Assembly: GCA_028289425.1 (NCBI GenBank)
Contig: JANQPL010000019.1
Location: 1-64,000 of the forward strand
Length of the DNA stretch: 64,000 nt
DNA from: Alphaproteobacteria bacterium
GTDB lineage: Bacteria > Pseudomonadota > Alphaproteobacteria > JANQMY01
Direction: 5' to 3'
Part shown: positions 1 to 8,723 of the stretch, piece by piece
Layout: each line of letters opens with the position of its first letter
How positions within the stretch are numbered: position 1 is the first letter of the stretch
Notes under the pieces: model-generated
Databases searched by the model: none
Told to the model about the DNA's origin: nothing
Seen by the model: only the letters and a program-made list of their open reading frames with translations
Made by a program: the position numbers and the translations under genes

Positions 1-116
1 GCACCAGGCGCGCTAACATGAATAGCAATCGGATCATCTTGGCCAATCATGCCACGATTCTCACATCACCAAACCCGGAGGAGGTTTTTGGTAGGGACAG
101 CCCACACTTACAATTT

Positions 117-1136
117 TTACGGACGAAGAAGCACCTTGCAATTTTGAGAGCGGGACCTGAGCGATTCAAACATCGCCGGAAAATCGCCAAGCGATACGGT
201 GTCAGTGATCATCGAATGTGGCTGAGGATGCTTTCCTGCCTCGAACATGTCGGCAACTTCCTGAAATTCTTGGAGCGAATATCCAACGGCATACCGCACA
301 TCCAGTTCTTTCAAAACCGCCGGCAGATGGGGTACCGGATCCAAATGGGTACAAATCCCTGCAACGACGATCGTGCCGCGTGTCCTGACATGCTCAATCG
401 ACTTCGCCACCAACCCCGTGTAACCGCCACATTCAAAAACGATATCCGGAGCCCCGCCGAGACGATCGATAACTTCTTTGGACTGATTTTCTTGCGACAC
501 GCAGAAATCGGAGGCCCCCATGGTGAGCGCAAGTTTTTGTCGGGTCTGCGATTTTGCCATCGCAAGAATGGAGCCTGCCTGAAACTGCCCCGCCCAAAAG
601 ATGGTGGCCAGTCCGATGGGACCGGCGCCGATCACCAAAACCTTGTCATTCGGCTTTAGATTAGCGCGGCGCACCGCATGCAATCCGCACGCCATCGGTT
701 CGATCAACGCACCGTCTTCAAGCGAAAATGAAGAAGGTAGTTTGATACAAACGTCTTCGCGTACGGCTGCAAGTTCACTGTACCCTCCCCCCAAAAATGA
801 AACGGAAGAGCACCAAAACGGATGACCAGATTGGCAATGGTTGCACCGACCACACCCCATTGCGGCTAAGGGGGAAATCAAATCGCCGACGCGTAAGTGG
901 CGAACATCTCGGCCTACTGAAACGACACTGCCCGCAAATTCGTGGCCAAGGATTGTTCCAGCGGGTACGGAGTTTTGAAAAAGGGAATCGGGATCAGCTT
1001 CCGTGATGTGCAGATCACTCCCACACACGCCGCATCGTCCTACACTGACGATAACCTCATCCGGTTGCGGCTCAGGGTCCGCAACATCCTCAATGACCAG
1101 GGGTTTTCCGTAGTCGACAAAAACGGCTGACTTCAT
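117..1136 (-). CDS. Zinc-dependent alcohol dehydrogenase (MDR family)
   Basis: A 339-residue medium-chain dehydrogenase/reductase, full length for the family. The N-terminal GroES-like domain carries the catalytic-zinc signature (CGVCGSD near residue 36, GHEFAG near 64) and a structural-zinc loop with four cysteines (GCGRCNHCQSGHPFWC, about residues 94-109). The Rossmann domain shows the nucleotide-binding GAGPIG near residue 170. Expected reaction: NAD(P)-dependent oxidation of an alcohol or polyol; the substrate cannot be read from sequence. It is the leftmost gene, and the next minus-strand gene, a phosphotransferase, lies 86 bp upstream at ATG 1223-side stop, so the two may share a transcript. 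Threonine or sorbitol dehydrogenase-like enzymes are alternatives. Confidence 0.88.
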   Translation of the reverse strand: MKSAVFVDYGKPLVIEDVADPEPQPDEVIVSVGRCGVCGSDLHITEADPDSLFQNSVPAGTILGHEFAGSVVSVGRDVRHLRVGDLISPLAAMGCGRCNHCQSGHPFWCSSVSFLGGGYSELAAVREDVCIKLPSSFSLEDGALIEPMACGLHAVRRANLKPNDKVLVIGAGPIGLATIFWAGQFQAGSILAMAKSQTRQKLALTMGASDFCVSQENQSKEVIDRLGGAPDIVFECGGYTGLVAKSIEHVRTRGTIVVAGICTHLDPVPHLPAVLKELDVRYAVGYSLQEFQEVADMFEAGKHPQPHSMITDTVSLGDFPAMFESLRSRSQNCKVLLRP

Positions 1137-1222
1137 TCAGACGCAGGCTCCTGCAATAGACCGGGTTGGTAGCGTCGTTCCCGGCGTAAACTTTTTAGAC
1201 TGTCGATTTAAACAACGATGCC

Positions 1223-2317
1223 CTATGTTAACAAATCCAACGTCCCTAAATCCGACGCAGCCCAGGCGGCGCGGACGGCGCCTGCCGTATTGATGTTTTC
1301 AGGTTGAAACTGACCCTGATCGTCACCATTGCCCACCCATGTGATGAGGGAAGGCAGAGTATTTGCCCGATAATGCCACCAGGCTTCATCAAAGCTCGGT
1401 GCACTAACGCCGTTTAACTCCAGTTGGGTCAAATAATGATGCAACAGCGCTTGCTCCCACGTGCGGCGGTCGTCGACATCCAAAGCATTGACCATGAAAT
1501 AGGATACGTCATGTGGCCACACGCCTCGACTGCAAATCCAGTCATAAGCGCCGCCTGCGCCTTTGGCATCTATATATGTATTTCCAATATGATAGTCACC
1601 ATGAACGATCGTATGAGGCATCTTATCATAGACCGCATGTAGCTTTTCCAAAGCTTTCATCATGCGTTCAGCATCCTTGAAGACCTTAGGCAGTCCGAGA
1701 CCCCGCGGCAACGAACAATAATAATGCCAGTCGTCGGCGCGCAGAAGCGATTTGTGCCGTTGGCCAATCAGACCGGTATGGATGGTCTGCAGCCATTCTG
1801 AAAAAGGGGGCGAAACAATTTTGGGATCGCCCCACCAAAAGGCATGAAGCTTTGCAAGATTGGATAGAGATGCCGCCGCTTGGTCAAAACTATACGTACA
1901 GTGAGCACCTCCAAAGAATACTTTGTTCTCAGAAAGATCTTCCATTATGATAATGGCATGATCCGCTTCCGGATAATAACCTGTAAAATAACTCTTGGGT
2001 GCGGTCACACCTGACAGTCGAACGATATCACGATACGAACGCATCTCGTTTGCCATGACAGCATTGTACCAGGAGGGATCCTGGCGGCCGAAGCAACCTT
2101 TGATTACGATGTTCGCTGGCAGATAGGCGTCGCATTTATCATCGTTGTAAGTCAGGGCGACTCGGATCTTGACCGAGGCCCCCTGAATGATTTCGACGAT
2201 TTCGGCATGGGAAATTTCAATACCCGGATATGTTTGACAAAGCGCCTGGGTCAGCCAGTCAGGCCCGATCGACAGCACCTCTAGGGACTCGCTGACATCA
2301 CGTATTTGGTAGTTCAT
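1223..2317 (-). CDS. Small-molecule phosphotransferase (APH/EcKinase-like)
   Basis: About 364 residues of the choline-kinase/aminoglycoside-phosphotransferase fold. The catalytic loop is clear (VHGDYHIGN), followed by an AYDW motif that supplies the metal-binding acidic residue. Earlier, IVIKG and the IIMEDL hinge mark the ATP-binding lobe. The layout is closest to the EcKinase/CHK-like branch (ecdysteroid-kinase type), often found beside acyl-CoA or CoA-ligase genes in environmental proteobacteria; the substrate is unknown. I chose ATG 2317 because it has a purine-rich AAGGCG upstream; a TTG at 2344 would add nine residues. It lies just upstream of the alcohol dehydrogenase on the same strand. 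Confidence 0.75.
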   Translation of the reverse strand: MNYQIRDVSESLEVLSIGPDWLTQALCQTYPGIEISHAEIVEIIQGASVKIRVALTYNDDKCDAYLPANIVIKGCFGRQDPSWYNAVMANEMRSYRDIVRLSGVTAPKSYFTGYYPEADHAIIIMEDLSENKVFFGGAHCTYSFDQAAASLSNLAKLHAFWWGDPKIVSPPFSEWLQTIHTGLIGQRHKSLLRADDWHYYCSLPRGLGLPKVFKDAERMMKALEKLHAVYDKMPHTIVHGDYHIGNTYIDAKGAGGAYDWICSRGVWPHDVSYFMVNALDVDDRRTWEQALLHHYLTQLELNGVSAPSFDEAWWHYRANTLPSLITWVGNGDDQGQFQPENINTAGAVRAAWAASDLGTLDLLT

Positions 2318-2869
2318 GCTGTTTTCGCCTTCTTTAGCGGACAATCGGCTCAGATTTCAGAAGAAATAAGTCGGCATTTCCTCATTCTACAGATGATATC
2401 GGTCGCTCGTAGGTAATGTTTCCCGACATCAAGGCTTGAAGGCCAGCACGCTCAATCGTACGCACCGTTATTTATAATTCGGATTTGAATAGAACTGGCC
2501 AAGTTGCCTTCGTATGAAAGCACATTTCGTCTTTTCTGCTTCGCCGGTAAACACCGGTTTCATCCCGTGCATCCTCTCCTCAATAGTTGGCAGATCTCAA
2601 TTTTTCTGTCAACTATACAGTTGAATTTTCAGGAGCACCTACTAAATTGCGCTGCGCCGCGTTGAGCGAACTGGACAGCATCAGTGCCTGCAAGGCATTC
2701 GAGATTATCGATGAAGCCACTTCTAATGAAGACTTCAAAGTACAAGCTGCCTGTCTTGACCGATCTAACGTTGAGCACCAACAACGCATTCCTCTTTGGA
2801 CGGAATGAATGCCGGTTACGTACTATTGTCGAGTATTAGACCATGCGTATTGGAAGGCAAAGAAACACA
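2318..2869. other. Intergenic stretch, no convincing gene
   Basis: A region of about 550 bp between the minus-strand phosphotransferase and the plus-strand HTH gene. The only plus-strand open frame (2587-2808) would need a TTG start, has no visible ribosome-binding site and resembles nothing I know, so I leave it uncalled. Promoters for the divergent genes should lie here, but no convincing -35/-10 pair stands out. Confidence 0.5.
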
Positions 2870-3082
2870 ATGAATGATGCAGCTTCAAAAGGTGTAAACT
2901 TGAAAAAATTGACCGAAGTAGATCGTATCGCCTTGATCCACGAAATTGAGTTGGATGTATCTCAAGGCATATCCGTTACAAATGCATACCGAAAAGTTGG
3001 CATTAGTGATGCTGCTTATTACGCTTGGAAAAGAAAATTGAAAGCGCCCCCCGAAAAATCGGATACAGAGAAAGCACTGTAG
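2870..3082 (+). CDS. Small helix-turn-helix protein, IS3 OrfA-like
   Basis: A 70-residue protein. Residues about 32-58 (GISVTNAYRKVGISDAAYYAW and following) read like the helix-turn-helix of IS3-family transposase OrfA, where VADVCRKHGISEATFYRW is usual. There is no OrfB or catalytic transposase domain downstream, so this is either an orphan DNA-binding protein or the relic of an insertion sequence. ATG 2870 has GGAAGG about 12 nt upstream; ATG 2843 is an alternative. It lies 147 bp before the broken acyl-CoA ligase, fitting a region of decay. Confidence 0.45.
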   Translation: MNDAASKGVNLKKLTEVDRIALIHEIELDVSQGISVTNAYRKVGISDAAYYAWKRKLKAPPEKSDTEKAL

Positions 3083-3229
3083 TCAACGGATAGACGAGAA
3101 CCTCAATAGGGTCGAACAAACTTGATGACAGCGTAGAGACCGTCGATACTTGTTGTAGACGAGCCATATACGGACGGCATTTTTCGACCACAGAGTTTTG
3201 GTGGGCGATGGATAAGAAAGAGGGATGCA

Positions 3230-3960
3230 ATGCTAACGAGCGATGAAGCGTATCGGAAAATCACTGGGCCGGGCCAACCCTTTGAAATGCAAACTCTCGA
3301 AATTGGCGAGCGAAAAATGCGGATTTACAAAAATGCCGCAAACAGTCTGAAGAGAATTTTGCTGTCTACTGATCGTTTCGATGACAGGGTCGCCATTGTT
3401 TATGAAGATGAAAGACTGACATTCAAGGACCTCAGAAACCGTGTCGCAATCCTCGCAAATTGACTGACTGATGAGGGGATAGAAAAAGGCGACCGCATTG
3501 CAATTGCCATGCGTAACTATCCAGAATGGATTATCGCATTTTGGGCGGGCCAAGTTGTTGGCGCAGTCGTCGTCGCCATCAATGCCTGGTGGAGCCCCAA
3601 AGAGATCGCACTCGCCCTTTCTGACTCAGCACCAAAGGTGTTGTTTGCGGATGGTGATCGTTGGCGGCAAATGACGAAAAACAATCAACGTCCCGAGGTG
3701 CCGACAAATGTCATTACGCGGTTCAGCGGTGAACTACCGCCTTCAGCCCATGATTGGTCCTCAATTGTTCAAGCCCAACGTCACACAGAAATGCCGGACG
3801 TTGATATCGCTCCTGAAGACCTTTCAACAATCCTCTATACCTCCGGAACAACGGGTATTCCCAAGGGTGCCGTCGCCACGCATCGTTATCACTCGACATA
3901 TGTTATGAGCACCTTGTACTTCGGGGCGCGCGGCATTGAGAGCGAAACTGGCGTCGCATG
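3230..3960 (+). pseudogene. Acyl-CoA synthetase (AMP-binding), nonsense-mutated and truncated
   Basis: The N-terminal ~240 residues of an ANL-superfamily AMP-forming ligase can be read in one frame. The first block (AIVYEDERLTFKDL) ends at an in-frame TGA (3461-3463) exactly inside the usual LANxLTDEG helix. The frame then continues without a shift through GDRIAIAMRNYPEW to the P-loop-like ILYTSGTTGIPKGAV. After about residue GARGIE (near 3940) homology stops; the tail to 4075 is unrelated. The adenylation core, C-terminal lid domain and catalytic lysine are missing, and I find no C-terminal half elsewhere in the window. One point nonsense mutation plus a deletion or insertion breakpoint makes this a clear pseudogene. 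The break coincides with the edge of the recombinase/ParB cassette. Confidence 0.85.
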
Positions 3961-4119
3961 TTTCCAATCAATCCATTTATCAGCATTCGCAAACTCAAGG
4001 ACGCCGTCTGATAGTTTATCAAGCTGTCCGACCAACTTGCTATTTATGAATACGTTCAATCTCTGGCTTAACTGAGCTATCGCCACAGAACGGGTTCCTT
4101 TCGCAACAATATCAATCAA
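3889..4119 (-). CDS. Short ORF spanning the ligase/cassette junction, unknown
   Basis: A 76-residue minus-strand frame with a TTG start at 4119, directly downstream of the second ParB gene (32 bp gap). Its first ~55 residues (up to KWIDWKH) look protein-like and lie outside the ligase remnant; the last ~20 are the antisense of the ligase pseudogene, so the junction runs through it. It may be the truncated last gene of the recombinase-ParB cassette. No family recognised; coding status uncertain. Confidence 0.3.
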   Translation of the reverse strand: MIDIVAKGTRSVAIAQLSQRLNVFINSKLVGQLDKLSDGVLEFANADKWIDWKHATPVSLSMPRAPKYKVLITYVE

Positions 4120-4151
4120 TAATTTGTCGGATAGGATTGTTTGGACCCTAC

Positions 4152-5006
4152 CTAGGAATCGAAATCCTGCATTTCCTGCAACAGTTCGGGCGATTTCTTC
4201 GCCAAGTAACGCACCACCCTCGCGTTACCAAGCAGTCGATTGCAGTAGTGTCCCAGCATGGTGTGGCGCGTCAGCTCTTTTCCAAAGTTAGCTTCTGCAA
4301 CGACCACGCGTTTCTGCAGCTTAGAGAGCTCGCGTCGCATCTTCGCCCTATCTCGGTCCGACAGTTTTCCACCGGGCCGCAAATCGGCCCTCTTACGAAG
4401 TTGATCCGGCCGACTAGCAGTTAGGAGAGCAACGGCGTAAGGCCGCTTAAAATTGTCAGCAACGCACATAAGGTTAGCCATCTCTATCTGCCTTTGCTTC
4501 TTCGCGCGCCGAATGATTTTCATTGTGGTAATGGGCACTTGTTTATCCTTGAGCACACGTGCTGCGTCGGGATATATGCCGTCGAGCAAATGAAGTCGTT
4601 TGTTCACAGAAGCTTGGTTTAGCCCCAAGATCTCCGAGATCTTGTCCTCAGGAACTCCCTTTTCAACCGCCTTCTTTATCATCAGGTGTTCCTGGATCGG
4701 CGTAAGCCGATTGACCTGCCTGTTATATGTGTAGTGCTCGTCCACTTTTGCCACGATGCACTCAACAGACTTCCACCCCAGTTCCCTTAAGGCCTCAAGA
4801 CGCCAATGCCCGTCTAACAACGCGAAGTGATCCCCGTCGCCGGTCGGCGCGACAACAGGTGGCTCCACCAAACCGATATGTTCTATTGAGCTCAGTATCT
4901 GAGCGTATTTAGTGGACTTAAGAACACTGGTTGCAACTTGGCGAACAGGAAGGATGTCTGAAATCCTAATTGTTTTCGTCTTTGTCTCAAAAGCCTCGGA
5001 TCTCAT
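4152..5006 (-). CDS. ParB-like protein, plasmid RepB C-terminal type
   Basis: 284 residues. The N-terminal ParB/sulfiredoxin-like fold is recognisable from LLDGHWRLEALRELGW (about residues 64-79), equivalent to the ParB GxGxRR/xxA motif, here DGHWRL. It is followed by a helix-turn-helix region (DKISEILGLNQASVNKRL). The usual ENxxR box is replaced by RQVNRL, so CTPase activity may be altered. The C-terminal half is helical and basic, like plasmid RepB C-terminal domains. Its start overlaps the stop of the preceding ParB gene by 4 nt (ATGA), showing translational coupling. Third gene of the recombinase-ParB-ParB operon. Likely DNA-binding; whether it segregates, regulates or directs the recombinase cannot be told. 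Confidence 0.75.
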   Translation of the reverse strand: MRSEAFETKTKTIRISDILPVRQVATSVLKSTKYAQILSSIEHIGLVEPPVVAPTGDGDHFALLDGHWRLEALRELGWKSVECIVAKVDEHYTYNRQVNRLTPIQEHLMIKKAVEKGVPEDKISEILGLNQASVNKRLHLLDGIYPDAARVLKDKQVPITTMKIIRRAKKQRQIEMANLMCVADNFKRPYAVALLTASRPDQLRKRADLRPGGKLSDRDRAKMRRELSKLQKRVVVAEANFGKELTRHTMLGHYCNRLLGNARVVRYLAKKSPELLQEMQDFDS

Positions 5007-5905
5007 TTGTTCGCCTGCCTACGTTTCACGAGCAGATCACCCTTTATAGCTGCCGGCACATCATCCAATCCCTCTTCTCGCAGGATCGTTCGAAACTCAC
5101 GATCTTTTAGTGCCTCCTTGAGTTTCGTAAGGACGGAAACCGAGTGAACTTGTACTTCTTCGAACCGTTCAACGAGGTGTTGCTGCCGATCGGTCTCTTG
5201 GCGATAAGCTTTCAAAAGTGATTTCAGGCTTTTGCGCGTATCAGCGCTTTTCCCACGCGACCCGGTTCTCCGGCCATACTGCATTCTTCCTAGCGCAATT
5301 CGCTTTATCGTTTTTAGAGCTTTTTCGTCGAGCTGATTTTGTTCGTACAATAGTTGGAGATCCTTCTGATCACCCGTTTTTGCAATCCGGCTAATCTCAA
5401 CAGCAATTGATATTGGCAGACGTCCAGCCTGAACACAGTCAATTAGGCGTTCCTCACCATGTTCAAAAAGGAAAAGGATGTCCCTTAGATACTTGGTCGA
5501 TAAATCAGTCATCTGAGAGATTTCAGACAACTTGTACCCTCGCTCTCTCAAAAGCCTGAGGTCATTCGCTGCCTCCAAACCAGTTGGTTTGTGACGTGCG
5601 ATGTTCTCAACCAGACTCATAAGATAGGCATCTGTCTGGCTAATTTTCCGGATAACGGCTGGGATATGGGTTTCGCCCAATTTGTCATATGCCTCGAGGC
5701 GACCCTGCCCACAAACGAGACGATACTTTTTTCCTTGTTTCCCAGCGCCCATTCGCGAAACAGTGATTGGTCTTTTCAGCCCGAGGGCGTTGATGTTCTC
5801 GACAACTCCTTGAAAGACTGTCGGATCCCGGCTTCGCGGATTTGCGATTTCAATCTCAGCTATAGGAATTTTCTGAATTGCGCGTGTAGTCACCCTTTTC
5901 GTCAT
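5003..5905 (-). CDS. ParB/Spo0J-like DNA-binding protein
   Basis: 300 residues with a canonical ParB N-terminal domain: the CGQGRLEAYDKLG segment (about residues 65-77) and LVENIARHK (about 97-105, the ENxxR box that contacts CTP in ParB). A helix-turn-helix follows (KLSEISQMTDLSTKYLRD). The C-terminus is long, basic and helical. There is no ParA partner and no obvious parS nearby, so an ordinary segregation role is doubtful. Its start and stop each overlap the neighbouring genes by 4 nt (ATGA), placing it between the serine recombinase and the RepB-like protein in one tightly coupled operon. Confidence 0.8.
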   Translation of the reverse strand: MTKRVTTRAIQKIPIAEIEIANPRSRDPTVFQGVVENINALGLKRPITVSRMGAGKQGKKYRLVCGQGRLEAYDKLGETHIPAVIRKISQTDAYLMSLVENIARHKPTGLEAANDLRLLRERGYKLSEISQMTDLSTKYLRDILFLFEHGEERLIDCVQAGRLPISIAVEISRIAKTGDQKDLQLLYEQNQLDEKALKTIKRIALGRMQYGRRTGSRGKSADTRKSLKSLLKAYRQETDRQQHLVERFEEVQVHSVSVLTKLKEALKDREFRTILREEGLDDVPAAIKGDLLVKRRQANK

Positions 5906-7461
5906 AGCAAATCCCCCAACGAAACCAATGCGAATTGACCCAGCGCTTTGCTCAATGTGTCGTGGCGAAATTCTCCGTACTTTGCTTCGTTTTGAGGCGT
6001 AAGAGTGAATTGGTAATGGCGGTTCAGTTCCGTTGGCATGAGATAGTAATCACGGATTTGAGAGTTGTGTTCATCCATGCGCACCATCAGCAGAAACTCC
6101 GAAAAAGGTTGCTCATTGATACACGCGGTCCAACGCATCTTTTCACGCATCGTTGGAAGGAAGTTTAGGATGACGGGTCTAAGGGAGGCCTGCTCATCAA
6201 GCTTGAATGTTCCTTGTGTTGACCGCTCGCACTTAAGACCAAGTGTGTTAGCGACTTGAATAACGGCGCGTTCGATTTTGGAACGTGTGGCTTTGTTTTT
6301 ACTTCGCGCGTCTAGCCACGCTGTGCTCTTAATGCCGTCGTATCCGGCCTGTCGGTAACCTTCTCGGTAAGAGCCAAACTTTCTCGCAACACTTGAATGA
6401 GATATCGGACAGTCGGGTTCTCTCAGCAGCTGTCCCGAAATTTTTCCGTATTTCTTTAGCGTGAGTTTGAGACCGTTGAGCACTTCCGCTTCTGTGTAAC
6501 GACGCTTTCGCCGCTCCATCGCTTCTTGAGCCGCTACGAAGGTTTTCATATCAACGATGGCATCGTGGGCATTCTCCACCCTAACCCACTCTTCTTTCGG
6601 CAAACTGATGGATGGGCGCTGCATTCGTCTTATCGCCGTGCACGCGACCAGTGTGCCTGCATATTTTTCTGAATGTAGCATTCTTCGGATGGTCGAGGCA
6701 TTCCACGGTTTTCCTCTCATGAGACGCCCCGCTTCATTGAGACGCTTGGCAATAGTCCTGCAACCTAGATGCTCTTCAGAACACAAAGCGAAGATGTATC
6801 GAACAGTTTCGACCTCTTCTCGAGGTCCGAGGACAAGCCGCGTCCTAACACTCTGACGAACCTTTAGCTCCTTGTTGTCTAGTACGGTACAAAGCCGGCC
6901 GGTCTGGTCGATGATGCCTCTTCGAAAGCCATATCCAGGCGAACCACCTATCCAGAAGCCTTTGGATGCAACGTTTTTCTGTCCATGAGCCACTTTCACC
7001 GACAGGTCGCGGCTGTATTCGCCAGCCATCGCACGTTTGACGCTTTTGAAGATGACAGTGAGCGGGTCGCCGTCATTCACAAATGGCTCTGCACAATATT
7101 GAACATCGACACCGTTAGCACGGCAAAGGAACTCGTAGTGTGCTGCTTCGTCTGCGTCTTGAAACCGGCCCCAACGGCTCACGTCATATACTAAGACCGT
7201 TTTGAAACCGCATTCGCCAGATACGACGTCTTTGATGAGTTGTGATAGCGCTTTTCTTTGCGAGATTGTAAGACCGCTCTTACCATCGTCGGAATAGGAT
7301 GAGACTACCTCATAGCCGTGCCGCGTTGCATATTCTTGGATGGCAATGCGCTGATTCTCGATTGAGTATTCCTGCCGCTCTGAAGACATGCGCAGGTATT
7401 GCGCGGCCTTGATTTTGGAAGACGCGCCGACCACAGCATGCCTGGCCAGTTGCTCCTGCAT
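5902..7461 (-). CDS. Large serine recombinase (resolvase/invertase superfamily)
   Basis: 519 residues. The catalytic domain begins YLRMSSERQ, with the nucleophile serine expected at residue 26 and the neighbouring arginine R24. Further catalytic-domain landmarks are YDVSRWGRF and the FKSVKRAMAGEYSRDL helix. The recombinase domain (about residues 165-280) carries GGSPGYGFRR and the PWNASTIRRMLHSEKYAG motif typical of PF07508. Most members of this class integrate or excise DNA at att sites. The C-terminal 200 residues are unusual: basic, no obvious zinc ribbon, with repeated short helices (SHSSVARKFGSYREGY). First gene of the operon with the two ParB-like genes. Start ATG 7461; an inverted repeat lies about 110 bp upstream. 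Confidence 0.9.
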   Translation of the reverse strand: MQEQLARHAVVGASSKIKAAQYLRMSSERQEYSIENQRIAIQEYATRHGYEVVSSYSDDGKSGLTISQRKALSQLIKDVVSGECGFKTVLVYDVSRWGRFQDADEAAHYEFLCRANGVDVQYCAEPFVNDGDPLTVIFKSVKRAMAGEYSRDLSVKVAHGQKNVASKGFWIGGSPGYGFRRGIIDQTGRLCTVLDNKELKVRQSVRTRLVLGPREEVETVRYIFALCSEEHLGCRTIAKRLNEAGRLMRGKPWNASTIRRMLHSEKYAGTLVACTAIRRMQRPSISLPKEEWVRVENAHDAIVDMKTFVAAQEAMERRKRRYTEAEVLNGLKLTLKKYGKISGQLLREPDCPISHSSVARKFGSYREGYRQAGYDGIKSTAWLDARSKNKATRSKIERAVIQVANTLGLKCERSTQGTFKLDEQASLRPVILNFLPTMREKMRWTACINEQPFSEFLLMVRMDEHNSQIRDYYLMPTELNRHYQFTLTPQNEAKYGEFRHDTLSKALGQFALVSLGDLL

Positions 7462-7562
7462 GAGAAACCCTGCGAGAAGATGGAGGCTTTAGTGATCTGA
7501 TTGAAATGGATAATGAACTTTGGAATTGAAACAAAGGATACCGGTTGCGTCAACGAAATACG

Positions 7563-7589
7563 ACTGACGATGCGATAATCTGCGTCAGT
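7563..7589. promoter_or_regulatory. Inverted repeat ACTGACG/CGTCAGT
   Basis: A perfect 7-bp inverted repeat with a 13-bp spacer lies between the divergent recombinase (start 7461) and the small plus-strand gene (start 7614). It could be an operator for one of the cassette's DNA-binding proteins or a recombination half-site. Short enough to occur by chance. Confidence 0.35.
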
Positions 7590-7613
7590 TATACGCTAAA
7601 CCGGATAAATGAT

Positions 7614-7787
7614 ATGAATGACGACTTTTCGGAGATGACGTTCGAGGTTTCGGAAGCGGAACTTCAGCGCATGCTTGAAACAATCAACAAACCGATGGTT
7701 CTGAACGGTTGTCGGTTTGAAGTTCAAATCAAACAAGTCGCAGACTACCCGTCAGCGGGTAAGACAGAACAAGAAAGACTGAACTAA
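7614..7787 (+). CDS. Small protein of unknown function (57 aa)
   Basis: An acidic, probably soluble 57-residue frame starting MNDDFSEM at ATG 7614. Its stop lies two bases before the PEP-mutase-family gene, so the two are probably cotranscribed. The frame is open further upstream to 7545, but the start at 7614 fits better. No family recognised; it could mark the right edge of the recombinase cassette. Confidence 0.4.
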   Translation: MNDDFSEMTFEVSEAELQRMLETINKPMVLNGCRFEVQIKQVADYPSAGKTEQERLN

Positions 7788-7789
7788 GG

Positions 7790-8650
7790 ATGCCAAACGC
7801 CAAGCTGAAAGCCGATCTTACTGCAGGCAAATTCATCCTCGCTCCCGGAATTTATGATGGTCTGTCAGCACGGATCGCTGATAAAGCCGGTTTCGATGCC
7901 CTCTATATGAGCGGTTATGGCGTAAGCGCCAGCCTTCTTGGCAAGCCTGATGCCGGATATCTCACTGCTACTCATATGGCAGATCGAGTTCGGACATTTT
8001 GTGGCGTGATCGAAACACCACTCATAGCGGACGCGGATACGGGTTTTGGTGGCCTTGTGAATGTCCAAGAGGCGGTACGCGCCTATGAGCATGCAGGCGC
8101 TTCAGCCATTCAATTGGAGGACCAAGAGTTTCCGAAAAAGTGCGGGCACACTAAGAACCGTACTGTCATCGATATAGAAGAAGCAGTTTCCAAGATCAAA
8201 GTTGCTGTTGACACGAGGAACAGCTCAGATTTTCTGATCATTGCAAGAACGGACGCTCGCTCAAGTCTGGGTATGGACGAAGCTTTAAGACGTGCAGAGC
8301 GTTTCCTGGCGGCTGGCGCCGACATATTGTTTGTTGAAAGCCCTCAAAGCGAAGAAGAGCTCCAAAGGGTTGGGCGCTGTTTCATGGGTGGTTGGCTATT
8401 GGCGAATATGGTGGAGGGCGGCTATACGCCTATCTTTCCGTCCAAAGATCTTGCCCAAATGGGGTTCAACATCGCAATTCACCCTGTTATGGCTCTGCAA
8501 GCTGTTGCTCAAAGCTATACTGATGTTTACGGCCAGCTTGCCGACAATGAGCAGAACAATGTGCCTCACATGACTTTTGAAAAACTGACTGAGACCGTCG
8601 GCTTTCAAGAGGTTTGGGACCTGGACGAGAAAGCTACGTCCGAAATCTAG
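7790..8650 (+). CDS. Isocitrate lyase/PEP mutase superfamily carbon-carbon lyase
   Basis: 286 residues of the PEP mutase/isocitrate lyase TIM barrel. Family signatures: GIYDGLSARIADKAGFDALYMSG at the N-terminus, the metal site ADADTGFGG (about residues 83-91), QLEDQEFPKKCGH (the catalytic loop with the cysteine in KKCGH, as in methylisocitrate lyase and oxaloacetate decarboxylase) and IARTDAR. The enzyme should cleave a 2-hydroxy- or 2-oxo-dicarboxylate such as 2-methylisocitrate, dimethylmalate or oxaloacetate. No propionate-cycle partner is nearby. It sits on the plus strand like the ruined acyl-CoA ligase, suggesting both once belonged to one catabolic cluster interrupted by the cassette. 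Confidence 0.85.
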   Translation: MPNAKLKADLTAGKFILAPGIYDGLSARIADKAGFDALYMSGYGVSASLLGKPDAGYLTATHMADRVRTFCGVIETPLIADADTGFGGLVNVQEAVRAYEHAGASAIQLEDQEFPKKCGHTKNRTVIDIEEAVSKIKVAVDTRNSSDFLIIARTDARSSLGMDEALRRAERFLAAGADILFVESPQSEEELQRVGRCFMGGWLLANMVEGGYTPIFPSKDLAQMGFNIAIHPVMALQAVAQSYTDVYGQLADNEQNNVPHMTFEKLTETVGFQEVWDLDEKATSEI

Positions 8651-8723
8651 TTCAGAGGTTCCGAAATACCGTCTCTCCAGAAACACGAACGCGAACCGGG
8701 AGTTGCCGTCAATCTTGGACGCC

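Noticed and set aside
2587-2808. 73-codon frame as a gene
   Set aside because: TTG start, no ribosome-binding site, no recognisable family.
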